Below, piece by piece: positions 1 through 6,950 of a DNA stretch of 19,030 nt. The stretch's first letter is position 1. Each line of letters opens with the position of its first letter. A program made the translations under genes and the position numbers. A model generated the notes under the pieces. It searched no databases. It was given only the letters and a program-made list of their open reading frames with translations, and had not been told where the DNA came from. The DNA comes from JAKQHY01 sp034429475. GTDB taxonomy: Bacteria > Chloroflexota > Anaerolineae > B4-G1 > SLSP01. Location: the NCBI GenBank assembly GCA_034429475.1, contig DAOUGD010000160.1:1-19030 (forward strand). Reading direction: 5' to 3'.

Positions 1-18
1 GGGCTACGCCCGCCCACG

Positions 19-99
19 AAAAAATACCCTTCAAACCGCGCCTTTAGGCGCAAATCGTAGACCAAAACGAATTTTCGGATAGATTCTTATTGTCTATCC
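19..99 (-). terminator. Possible weak terminator after the M23 peptidase gene
   Basis: Two inverted repeats follow, or overlap, the end of the M23 peptidase gene on the minus strand. The first pairs positions 77-83 (GGATAGA) with 93-99 (TCTATCC) and spans the stop codon. The second is GCGCCT/AGGCGC at 38-51. A run of six T's (minus strand, 24 down to 19) follows about 13 nt after the second stem. Neither stem is directly followed by a T tract, so efficient termination is doubtful. No gene was seen in the first 86 bases. Confidence 0.3.
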
Positions 100-905
100 C
101 GCACAAAGACCGAGGGATTGAAATACCCCCAGGCGGTCGGGCCGGCCTGCGCCGGATCATCGTCCCACGTATACCCCACGCCGGTGATGTAGCCATTGCA
201 CGTCCCCCGCCCCCCCGCCGAATCCGCCGGAAACAACGCGCTGCCGTCAGCAAATGCGCGTATCTCCCAATGCAGATGGCTGTTTGAACCGCGATTGTGG
301 ATATGCGCCAGAGTTTGGCCGCGCGTCACGGCCTGTCCTTGCGCCACTTGCACATCCGCCACATGCCAGTAGACCGACCAGACAGCGGCAGTGTCCGGCA
401 GGGTGTGCTTCACGATGAGCACGTACCCATCGTAGCCCATCAGCGTCGCCGACTCCACTACGCCGTTGGCGACCGCGCGCACTTCGGCCCCGGCGCTGTC
501 CCCCCACACCACGCGCCCCTTGGCGTTCAACGCAAACCAATCTTCCCCGGCATGGTACAGGCGATCAAAGGGAACCCGCTGGCCGGCTTGATCCACAAAA
601 CACTTCCCCGCACTCCCCAGGCCGGGATTTTGCACGCCGAAGCGCGTATCCACCGGCAGCGCGCCCGATTCCCCGCGAACATACGCGCCAAAATGCGCCG
701 GGGCCAGGGGAAAGTCAAACGAGTCGGCCGGCGCGGGCGTTTCGGGAACCGGTAGGGGGGTGGGAAGAGCGCCGGGCGACATCCGGTTGAAAAACGGCAA
801 GCGCCCTTGGTAGGCCCGCACCGTCAAGAAAAGGGCGGTCAGGATCACCAGTCCGATCCCACCCACCAGAGCATAGCGGCGTAGACGACGGGAAATGCGT
901 CCCAT
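87..905 (-). CDS. Membrane-anchored M23 family (LytM-type) metallopeptidase
   Basis: A 272-aa protein with a short basic N-terminus and one hydrophobic segment at about residues 11-31, so it is probably anchored in the membrane with the enzyme outside. The C-terminal half carries the zinc-site signature of peptidase family M23: HAGED (H118 and D122), YWH (H181) and HLHWE (H210, H212). These enzymes cut peptide cross-links in peptidoglycan or interpeptide bridges. A proline-rich linker (residues 47-60) separates anchor and domain. The region between the first zinc ligands and HxH is typical, but the C-terminus runs on about 60 residues past the HxH motif with a Gly/Asp-rich segment, so the exact substrate is open. 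The start lies only 4 bp from the stop of the ADP-ribosylglycohydrolase gene upstream, which suggests translational coupling. Confidence 0.85.
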   Translation of the reverse strand: MGRISRRLRRYALVGGIGLVILTALFLTVRAYQGRLPFFNRMSPGALPTPLPVPETPAPADSFDFPLAPAHFGAYVRGESGALPVDTRFGVQNPGLGSAGKCFVDQAGQRVPFDRLYHAGEDWFALNAKGRVVWGDSAGAEVRAVANGVVESATLMGYDGYVLIVKHTLPDTAAVWSVYWHVADVQVAQGQAVTRGQTLAHIHNRGSNSHLHWEIRAFADGSALFPADSAGGRGTCNGYITGVGYTWDDDPAQAGPTAWGYFNPSVFVRDRQ

Positions 906-909
906 TTGT

Positions 910-1830
910 CTAGCGGGCCGCCAACTGCTCTGCCAAGGCCGCCAGATCGGCGATCCGCCAGCGCCGGCCGCTGCGCAGCGGATATTCGCCCTGCAAGGCG
1001 TCGCCCCAGCGCGCGGGGATGCCGCTCAGCCCGTAGGCCGCGCCCGCCAATGCGCCCACAACTGCGCCGGCCGTGTCCGCGTCGCTGCCCAGATTAACAA
1101 CGTTGACCACCGCATCCTCAAAATTGTCGGTGGTGAGCAAGCCCCAGACGACGCTCTCCAATGTATGGCGCACCCAACCGCTATTGGGCAAATCAGAAGG
1201 AGATTTCTCTGGCGCGGCCTTAATAACTACGCGAAGCGGCGCGGGCAACTCGACAGCGTCCAGCGCCTGCGCCACCGCTGCCACCGGCGCTGCGCCGCGC
1301 AGCAGAGAGTAGATCGCCACATTGACGAAGGCGCTGCCCGCGTTGCACTCCGCGTGGGGATGCGTAACCCGGCTTTGCAGCACGCTGTCAGCGATCAGGC
1401 GCGGCAGGTCGTCCCACCAGGCCAGCGCGACCGACCAGCAGCGCATCACCGAGCCGTTGCCCGCCGAGTCGGAGCGCGCTGACTGCACGGCGCTCGCCGC
1501 CGCCTCCCACGGTTCGCCCTGGGCTACTCGCCGCAACACGGACGCGGTGTGGATGCCCACGTCCGGCGGATTCGCCTGCAACCAGGCCGCAAACCGCTGC
1601 GACAGGTCGGCGGGATCGAGCGGACGGTGCGCCAGCAGGCTTTCCGCCAGGGCCAACGCCATCTCCGTGTCGTCGGTGAAGCTGCCGGCAGGGATACGGC
1701 CCGGCGTCATCTCCCGGACGCGCGCGTGTACCGGGCGGGGCGGGCCGAACTCCAACGGCATCCCCAACGCATCGCCCACCGCCGCGCCCACCGCGACGCC
1801 TTGCAAACGATTGAGTAAGTCAGGGGTCAT
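910..1830 (-). CDS. ADP-ribosylglycohydrolase (DraG/ARH-like) family protein
   Basis: A 306-aa protein of the ADP-ribosylglycohydrolase family, which removes ADP-ribose from proteins or small molecules using a two-metal site. Family hallmarks are visible in order: GVAVGAAVGDALGMPLEF at residues 11-28, the metal-binding FTDDTEM (D53, D54), the NGSVMR motif at about 125-130, THPHAEC at about 156-162, and the second metal motif LGSDADTAG (D250, D252). Length and motif order fit an intact all-alpha enzyme. A clear GGAGG ribosome binding site lies 5-6 nt before the ATG. The natural substrate cannot be told from sequence; many bacterial members are not DraG and do not act on nitrogenase, and no nif gene is in the window. 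It lies between a repeat hairpin (upstream) and the M23 peptidase (downstream). Confidence 0.88.
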   Translation of the reverse strand: MTPDLLNRLQGVAVGAAVGDALGMPLEFGPPRPVHARVREMTPGRIPAGSFTDDTEMALALAESLLAHRPLDPADLSQRFAAWLQANPPDVGIHTASVLRRVAQGEPWEAAASAVQSARSDSAGNGSVMRCWSVALAWWDDLPRLIADSVLQSRVTHPHAECNAGSAFVNVAIYSLLRGAAPVAAVAQALDAVELPAPLRVVIKAAPEKSPSDLPNSGWVRHTLESVVWGLLTTDNFEDAVVNVVNLGSDADTAGAVVGALAGAAYGLSGIPARWGDALQGEYPLRSGRRWRIADLAALAEQLAAR

Positions 1831-1844
1831 GGAACCTCCAAAAA

Positions 1845-1926
1845 TAGGAAATGAGTAATGGGAAATGGGAAATGAGTAATGGGAAATGAGTGAGTGAACT
1901 CATTACTCATTACTCATTACTCATCA
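1845..1926. repeat. Heptameric intergenic repeat hairpin, copy 1 (AATGAGT family)
   Basis: About 80 bp made almost entirely of 7-nt units. The left part repeats ATGAGTA and ATGGGAA units, and the right part is four ACTCATT/ACTCATC units in opposite sense, so the whole can fold into a long hairpin. It fills the gap between two co-directional genes and touches the stop codon of the upstream EamA permease. A second copy lies at 18650-18737. The unit size and palindromic layout recall short tandemly repeated repetitive sequences described in filamentous cyanobacteria, but this is an analogy. Confidence 0.8.
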
Positions 1927-2781
1927 CTTCTTTCTCACCAGCAGCACGCCGCCTAACACCAACGCCAGGCTGAGGCCGATGAGCAGGTTGAGGGGTTCGC
2001 CCAGGATGAGGGCGCCAAGGATCAGGCCGTTGATAGGGATAAGGTAAGTCACGGAGGTCACGAAGGTGGCGCTGGTGCGGGGGAGCAGAGTGTAGTAGAT
2101 ACCATAGGCGACGGCGGTGCAGAGCAAAGCCAGGGTGATCCAACTGGCAATCACCGGCCAGGATGGGCTGATAGTCAAAGGGCGTTCCAGCAGGAAACTG
2201 AGGGGCAGGATGTACGCAAAGCCCAGGGTGAATTGCCCGGCAGCAGATTCAAAGGGCGGCTGTCCGCTCAGACGATGGCGGGCGAAAATCGTCGCCAGCG
2301 CGTAGCTGACGGATGAGCCGACAATCGCCAGCATCCCCCACACCGACGCAGTGAGTCCTGCGCGCAACTCCGGCCACAGGAGCAACCCCACACCCACGAA
2401 ACCCAACGCGACGCCCAACAGCTTGGGGCGGGTGATGCGGTCATCGTGGGTGAGGAAGTGCGCGAAAATCATGGTGAAAATGGGGGTGGTGGCTTGCAGC
2501 AAGGCGGCCAACCCACTGGGGATGTACTGCTCGCCCCAGGAGATGAGCGCGAAGGGAAGCGCGCCGTTGAGCAAGCCGGTCACGGTATAGGCCGCCCACA
2601 CGCGCCGTTCGCGGGGGAAGCGTCCGCCGCGCAGGTGGACAAAGGCCCACATCGCGGCGGCGGCCAGTCCCAATCGCCCGGCCACCAGTGTGAAGGGCGG
2701 CACCTCGCCAACCACGATTTTGATGAACATGAAAGACGTGCCCCAAATCGCGCCCAGGATAAACAGCAGGAATAAGTTCAT
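1924..2781 (-). CDS. EamA/DMT family permease (first of pair)
   Basis: A 285-aa integral membrane protein with about ten hydrophobic segments arranged as two EamA repeats (roughly residues 3-135 and 147-280), the hallmark of the drug/metabolite transporter superfamily. The opening ILGAIWGTSFMFIK and the mid-protein SWGEQYIPSGLAALLQATTP are typical of the family. The C-terminus ends in basic residues (VRKK). Such proteins export or exchange small metabolites, and the substrate cannot be assigned. The ATG overlaps the TGA of the upstream EamA gene (ATGA, 4 bp), with a GAGGAG site 6-7 nt before it, so the two are surely co-transcribed and may form a heteromeric pair or two separate exporters. 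Confidence 0.88.
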   Translation of the reverse strand: MNLFLLFILGAIWGTSFMFIKIVVGEVPPFTLVAGRLGLAAAAMWAFVHLRGGRFPRERRVWAAYTVTGLLNGALPFALISWGEQYIPSGLAALLQATTPIFTMIFAHFLTHDDRITRPKLLGVALGFVGVGLLLWPELRAGLTASVWGMLAIVGSSVSYALATIFARHRLSGQPPFESAAGQFTLGFAYILPLSFLLERPLTISPSWPVIASWITLALLCTAVAYGIYYTLLPRTSATFVTSVTYLIPINGLILGALILGEPLNLLIGLSLALVLGGVLLVRKK

Positions 2782-3665
2782 TTCGACTCCTCAGTACGTG
2801 ACTGCCAACTAGCAAGCCCCAGTCCGATCAAAATAAGCGCGCCGCCCCCCACCGCTGCCCAGGTGGGCGCCTCGCGCAGAATCAGCCACGCCAGCAGCGT
2901 CGCACCGACCGGTTCGGCCAGCGTCGCCAACGATACGTAGGCGGCCGGGAGATGTCCCAGCGCCCAGTTAAACGAAGAATGGCCGATAACTTGCGGGATC
3001 AAGGCGATCAGCAACAGCCACAGCCAGGCCGGCGAGGGATACCCGGTCAGCGGCGTCCCGGTCGCCAGAGCGCATAGCATCAAGACAACGGCGGCTACAC
3101 CGTACACTGGGAAGATGTAGCCGAGTAAAGACAGACGCGCGCGCAGTCGCCGCCCGATGAGCATGTGGCCGGCAATCGCCGCCGCGCCTACGAGCGCCAG
3201 GCCATCGCCAGCCAGCCGATGAACGCTGGCGTGCCTGTCGCCCAGGGCAATACAGGCCGACCCGACAATGGCTAATGCAATCCCGCCCACGGTCCGGCGC
3301 GTCAGCGTCTCCTTGAGGAAAACGCGCGAAACAACGGCCACAAACAGCGGTGTGAGTGAGACGAGCACCACCGAGGCCGCCACCGAGGTCAGGGCCAGCG
3401 ACTCAATCCAGGTGTAGAAGTGGATCGCCAGGAAAACGCCGGAAATCGCCAACCAACCCCACTCGCGGCGCGTCAAAGGCGCCCACTCCACGCGACAACG
3501 TCCTAGCGAGACCGGGGCCAACATAAGGGAGGCCAACATCAAGCGCCACGCCGCCACCGCCAGCGACGGAACGTCTCCCTGCGCCAGACGAATGAAAGTG
3601 GAGGCTGTAGAAACAGCCGCCACCCCCAATAGCAACCCCAATAGTGGCTCAAGGCGAGGTCTCAT
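2778..3665 (-). CDS. EamA/DMT family permease (second of pair)
   Basis: A 295-aa protein with about ten membrane segments and two EamA repeats (residues about 8-143 and 155-285). Motifs such as STASTFIRLAQGDVPSLAVA and the second-repeat segment SFNWALGHLPAAYVSLATLAEPVGATLLAW fit DMT exporters. It is the first gene of the minus-strand unit. No Shine-Dalgarno sequence is visible ahead of the ATG; instead a TATAAT box ends only 8 nt before the start codon, so the transcript may be leaderless. Substrate unknown. It is only moderately similar by eye to its neighbour, so the pair is not a very recent duplication. Confidence 0.87.
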   Translation of the reverse strand: MRPRLEPLLGLLLGVAAVSTASTFIRLAQGDVPSLAVAAWRLMLASLMLAPVSLGRCRVEWAPLTRREWGWLAISGVFLAIHFYTWIESLALTSVAASVVLVSLTPLFVAVVSRVFLKETLTRRTVGGIALAIVGSACIALGDRHASVHRLAGDGLALVGAAAIAGHMLIGRRLRARLSLLGYIFPVYGVAAVVLMLCALATGTPLTGYPSPAWLWLLLIALIPQVIGHSSFNWALGHLPAAYVSLATLAEPVGATLLAWLILREAPTWAAVGGGALILIGLGLASWQSRTEESK

Positions 3666-3673
3666 CGCAGGGC

Positions 3674-3701
3674 ATTATAGCCGTATTCTAACAGATGCCA
3701 A
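3674..3701 (-). promoter_or_regulatory. Sigma-70-like promoter for the EamA operon, possibly giving leaderless mRNA
   Basis: On the minus strand, TTGGCA (3701-3696) is followed after 16 nt by a perfect TATAAT (3679-3674). The start codon of the EamA gene at 3665 begins 8 nt after the -10 box, which is where transcription would be expected to begin. No ribosome binding site fits between. Confidence 0.6.
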
Positions 3702-3731
3702 GATGGATACAGCCCTCAAGCTAAATCATAC

Positions 3732-3759
3732 TTCAAATTTTTCAAAAGCATGGTATAAT
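3732..3759 (+). promoter_or_regulatory. Extended -10 promoter for the plus-strand unit
   Basis: TTCAAA (3732-3737) is followed after 16 nt by TATAAT (3754-3759), preceded by TGG, giving an extended -10 (TGnTATAAT). The predicted start near 3766 gives a leader of about 74 nt before the ATG at 3840. It lies back to back with the minus-strand promoter at 3674-3701. Confidence 0.65.
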
Positions 3760-3770
3760 GTTTTGTGAAT

Positions 3771-3800
3771 GGTTAGTTACCTAACACAACATTACTAACC
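3771..3800 (+). promoter_or_regulatory. Inverted repeat at the start of the leader, candidate operator
   Basis: GGTTAGT (3771-3777) is the reverse complement of ACTAACC (3794-3800). A nested CTAAC at 3781-3785 can alternatively pair with GTTAG at 3772-3776. The element lies just downstream of the predicted transcription start, where a repressor site or a switching 5' hairpin would sit. No regulator gene is adjacent. Confidence 0.4.
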
Positions 3801-3839
3801 CAAGTAGGAGTCACCCACACCCATAAGGAGGGTACATCT

Positions 3840-4604
3840 ATGGATAAGCATCTGTATCTTTCAATGATTCCAGAAGCATTGATCGTCTCCATGTTGTCCC
3901 CCGAAGATTTTGGCGCTTACTACGCCGTGGGGACGGAGAAGAAATCGCGCGGGCAAGCGATCTTTTGTGAAGTAGACCCCAATTTTCGTCACGACGAACT
4001 GCCCATCGAAGAAGGTTTCAGACGTTGTGTTCCTCATGAAAATGGCGACCCGAAGCGCTCTATTTACATCACCATCTACCGCGTCCTGGAGCGCGTTCCA
4101 CTGGAAGCCATCCGCGCCTTATACCTCGTCACCCAGGACGGGCGCGTGTTAGGGCTGCCGCCCAGCGATACGCTCCCACAAGACACCGGCGGGCTACACC
4201 TGTACCAAGAAATCTGCCCTATCCATCCCCTGATCGTCAGCACGTTGGGGCCACAGGAATTCTACGACCTGATCGTCAAGACCCCGGCCTCGTTGTTGAC
4301 GCTGCCTGCTATCTGTTTTGCCGAGATGCGCCTGGGAGAACTGGCTGACAACCCGGAATATGGCAGTGTTGGCGACTTGCCCTACGCCAATCTCGATCAC
4401 CTGCGAGAATGTCTGGCTGACCTGCGTACCAAGACGGTCAACACCAAAATGGTGGATCGCATCAGCCCGGCGACGTTCCCCTATCGTATGCTGAAGAGCG
4501 GGATTTTCTTGGGGAATGGACAAAAGTTGATATTCTTCCCGCTGCCTTCTCAGGAAGAACTGCGCGCCAAGCATTATCGCTGGTGGCGCTCGGCGAATAT
4601 GTAA
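3840..4604 (+). CDS. Hypothetical protein with an internal two-fold duplication
   Basis: A 254-aa soluble protein that I do not recognise. It starts with a strong AAGGAGGG site 7 nt before the ATG. The sequence contains two related halves. Residues 5-44 (LY...PEALIVSMLSPEDF...AIF.E) match residues 121-162 (LY...PIHPLIVSTLGPQEF...AICFAE) with an offset of about 117 residues, sharing LY, LIVS, L.P..F and AI..E. No signal peptide, membrane segment or catalytic motif is apparent. Each half is mixed alpha/beta in character. The C-terminus is rich in aromatic and basic residues (KHYRWWRSANM). It is followed by a structured gap and then the membrane pyrophosphatase in the same orientation, so co-transcription is possible, but nothing else ties it to energy metabolism. 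Function unknown. Confidence 0.8.
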   Translation: MDKHLYLSMIPEALIVSMLSPEDFGAYYAVGTEKKSRGQAIFCEVDPNFRHDELPIEEGFRRCVPHENGDPKRSIYITIYRVLERVPLEAIRALYLVTQDGRVLGLPPSDTLPQDTGGLHLYQEICPIHPLIVSTLGPQEFYDLIVKTPASLLTLPAICFAEMRLGELADNPEYGSVGDLPYANLDHLRECLADLRTKTVNTKMVDRISPATFPYRMLKSGIFLGNGQKLIFFPLPSQEELRAKHYRWWRSANM

Positions 4605-4667
4605 GCGAGAAGGCCTTACAAACGTTGTCCAGGTTATGCGGACAACTCTATAGCTTAACCACTGAAG

Positions 4668-4752
4668 GCTCAAAGTTTTCTTGGCGAGCCTGTGCCCAAG
4701 CCCCCAGGCGGACACAGGGGCAAGGCACAGGTTGGGTGGGGAAACTTGAGCC
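4668..4752 (+). promoter_or_regulatory. Nested inverted repeats in the leader of the pyrophosphatase gene
   Basis: Three stems nest inside one another. The outer stem pairs GGCTCAAAGTTTTC (4668-4681) with GAAACTTGAGCC (4741-4752), with two single-base bulges. The middle stem pairs CCTGTGCC (4689-4696) with GGCACAGG (4724-4731). The inner stem pairs GCCCC (4700-4704) with GGGGC (4717-4721). Between outer and middle stems lies an asymmetric internal loop. The element ends about 48 nt before the ATG of the pyrophosphatase. A separate hairpin, GTTGTCC/GGACAAC (4624-4646), precedes it, and no T tract follows either. It matches no riboswitch class I know. It could be a cis-regulatory RNA, a processing site or a mere repeat. 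Confidence 0.45.
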
Positions 4753-4799
4753 TCTTTATGTGGGAAAAATTCACTATACTTTTGGAGGTTTTGGAGAAT

Positions 4800-6848
4800 A
4801 TGGACATTTGGCTTATCATCAATTTAGTCGCAGGCATTATTTCAGTAGGCGTAGCTTTCGCCGTTTTCAACTGGGTGAAGAAGCAAGACCCCGGTACTGA
4901 ACGTGCCAAGAAGGTGGCGAAGTGGATCAAGGACGGCGCCGAGTCGTACCTCAAGAAGCTCTACTCCGCCCTGGGAATGCTCGCCGGCGGTATGGCGATC
5001 ATTCTCCTCATCGTCTTCGGCATCAAAGAAGGCTTCCTCTATGGCCTGTGGATGGCGCTGGCATTCGTCTTAGGGGCCGCCTGTTCCGCAATCGCCGGGT
5101 ACATGGGGATGATGATTGCCGTGGAAGCGAACGTCCGCAGCGCAACGGCCTCGGAGAAGGGGCTTAACCCCGCCTTTAACGTGGCCTTCAAGGCCGGCTC
5201 GGTGATGGGGCTGGCGATGGTCGGGTTGGCGATCCTGGGGATGACCATCGTCTACCTGATCTGGCGGTCGCCGCAGATCGTGTTGGGCTTCAGCTTCGGC
5301 GCTTCGACGCTGGCGCTGCTGGCGAAAGCCGGCGGCGGCATCTACACCAAGACCGCCGACATTGCTGCCGACCTGGTGGGCAAGGTCGAAGTCGGTATCC
5401 CGGAAGATGACCCCCGCAACCCCGCCGTGGTTGCCGACAATGTGGGTGACAATGTAGGCGATGTCGCCGGAATGGGCGCGGATATTTTCGACAGCTACGT
5501 CGCCAGCACGGTAGCCGCGATGCTGCTCGGCGCAACCTTGTCTTTAACAACGGACGAAGTGACCAAATACACGGTGCTGCCGTTAATTCTGTGTATGTTG
5601 GGCAGTTTTGCCTCCCTCATCGGCCTGCAATTCGTGCAGGTGAAGGAAGGCGGCAAGCCCGGCACCTCCCTCAACAACGGGACGGTGTATACCTGCGTGA
5701 TCTTCGCGGTGATGGTCGTGGCCGCTATGGTGCTGGGTGGATTCGATCTGGCGGCGATGTGGGCCACGCTGGCCGGGTTGATCACCGGCGTGATCATCGG
5801 CTTTACGTCCGACTTCTTCACCGGCGATGACCGCCCGCCCGTGGTCGAGACGGCCAAGGTCTCCGGGTCCGGCGCTGCGATCAATATTATCACCGGCTTC
5901 AGCTACGGGTTGATCAGCATCGCCCCCACGGTTATCGGCATTGTGGTCGCTATGTTGATTGCCTACTTTGTGGGGGAGGCCTCCAGCGTGATCACCGGCG
6001 TCTATGGCGTCGGGCTGGCCGCCGTCGGGATGCTGGCGATCAGCGGGATGATCGTCTCTTCGGACGCCTACGGGCCAATTGTGGACAACGCCCGTGGTAT
6101 CGCTGAGATGGCAGGGATGTCCGAGGAAGTCGTGCGCGTCGCCGACATTATGGACGCGGCGGGCAATACCGCCAAGGCCATCACCAAGGGCTTTGCCATC
6201 AGCGCGGCAGCGTTGACGGTGCTGGCGTTGTTTGCCGCTTACGCCTCGGAAATGGCAATCGAAGGCATCAACATCACGCTGAGCCTGCGCGATCCGATGG
6301 TGATCGCCGGTATGTTCCTGGGCGCGATGACGCCGCCGCTGTTCAGCGCGCTGACGATGCTGTCCGTAACCCACAACGCCTTCGATATGATCGAGGAAAT
6401 CCGCCGCCAGTTCCGCGAGGAGCCGGGCATTCTGAAGGGTACGGTGGAGCCGGACTATGTGAAGTGCGTGTCATTGGCCTCGCAGGATGCGTTGAAGGCG
6501 CTGATCCTCCCGGCGTTCCTGGCCGTGTTGCTCCCGTTGATCGTGGGCTTTTTGATGGGGCCGGAGTCGCTGGGCGCGTTCCTCGGCGGCGCGATCGTGA
6601 CCGGGATTCTGTTCGCGCTGTTGATGGCGAACGCCGGCGGCACCTGGGATAATGCCAAGAAGTACATCGAGAGCGGCAACTTCGGCGGCAAGGGGTCTGA
6701 GGCGCACAAGGCCGGTGTCGTGGGCGACACGGTCGGTGATCCCTTCAAAGACACCGCCGGGCCGTCGTTGAACACGTTGATCACGGTGATGTCGCTGGTT
6801 TCTTCGCTCTTCGCGCCGGTGATCGCGGCGTTCCACATCTTCGGGTAA
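4800..6848 (+). CDS. hppA: Membrane-bound H+-translocating pyrophosphatase, K+-independent type
   Basis: A 682-aa polytopic protein (about 16 membrane helices) that couples hydrolysis of pyrophosphate to ion pumping across the cytoplasmic membrane. Substrate-site motifs are intact: DLVGKVE (D191, K195), then EDDPRNPA and DNVGDNVGD (D213, D217, D221), and a C-terminal GDTVGDPFKDTAGPSLN block near 640-655. The segment GNTAKAITKG has Lys459 and Thr462 at the positions that separate K+-independent enzymes (Lys/Thr) from K+-dependent ones (Ala/Gly or Ala), which points to the K+-independent, proton-pumping subfamily. The ATG at 4800 is preferred over an in-frame ATG at 4692 because the added 36 residues are not hydrophobic or family-like and overlap the structured leader; GGAGG at 4784-4788 and GGAG at 4793-4796 precede it. 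A strong terminator follows. Confidence 0.95.
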   Translation: MDIWLIINLVAGIISVGVAFAVFNWVKKQDPGTERAKKVAKWIKDGAESYLKKLYSALGMLAGGMAIILLIVFGIKEGFLYGLWMALAFVLGAACSAIAGYMGMMIAVEANVRSATASEKGLNPAFNVAFKAGSVMGLAMVGLAILGMTIVYLIWRSPQIVLGFSFGASTLALLAKAGGGIYTKTADIAADLVGKVEVGIPEDDPRNPAVVADNVGDNVGDVAGMGADIFDSYVASTVAAMLLGATLSLTTDEVTKYTVLPLILCMLGSFASLIGLQFVQVKEGGKPGTSLNNGTVYTCVIFAVMVVAAMVLGGFDLAAMWATLAGLITGVIIGFTSDFFTGDDRPPVVETAKVSGSGAAINIITGFSYGLISIAPTVIGIVVAMLIAYFVGEASSVITGVYGVGLAAVGMLAISGMIVSSDAYGPIVDNARGIAEMAGMSEEVVRVADIMDAAGNTAKAITKGFAISAAALTVLALFAAYASEMAIEGINITLSLRDPMVIAGMFLGAMTPPLFSALTMLSVTHNAFDMIEEIRRQFREEPGILKGTVEPDYVKCVSLASQDALKALILPAFLAVLLPLIVGFLMGPESLGAFLGGAIVTGILFALLMANAGGTWDNAKKYIESGNFGGKGSEAHKAGVVGDTVGDPFKDTAGPSLNTLITVMSLVSSLFAPVIAAFHIFG

Positions 6849-6872
6849 ACCACGCTGTTTCGATAAACACAC

Positions 6873-6906
6873 AAGGGCAGTGGAAATTTCCACTGCCCTT
6901 TTTTTT
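6873..6906 (+). terminator. Strong Rho-independent terminator of hppA
   Basis: A perfect 28-nt palindrome (6873-6900; arms AAGGGCAGTGGAAA and its complement) is followed by an uninterrupted T run through 6906. It lies 25 bp after the hppA stop and between convergent genes. The minus-strand side has only scattered T's, so it probably works mainly for hppA. Confidence 0.95.
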
Positions 6907-6950
6907 CGAATGAGAGAAATGCGAGATCAAAGACGGGTCTCCCCCCATCT

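Noticed and set aside
1845..1926. CRISPR-like array
   Set aside because: Units are 7 nt, contiguous and inverted, without spacers of constant length; no cas genes are present.
4668..4752. Known riboswitch (fluoride, c-di-GMP or c-di-AMP) ahead of hppA
   Set aside because: None of the conserved cores of those classes could be found in the stretch; only the base pairing is supported.
4746..4780. Promoter directly ahead of hppA (TTGAGC and TATACT)
   Set aside because: The spacer would be 23 nt, too long for a sigma-70 promoter, and the boxes are weak.
4692..4799. Longer N-terminus for the pyrophosphatase
   Set aside because: The 36 added residues are not like the family's N-terminus and overlap a base-paired leader; a better start with GGAGG lies at 4800.
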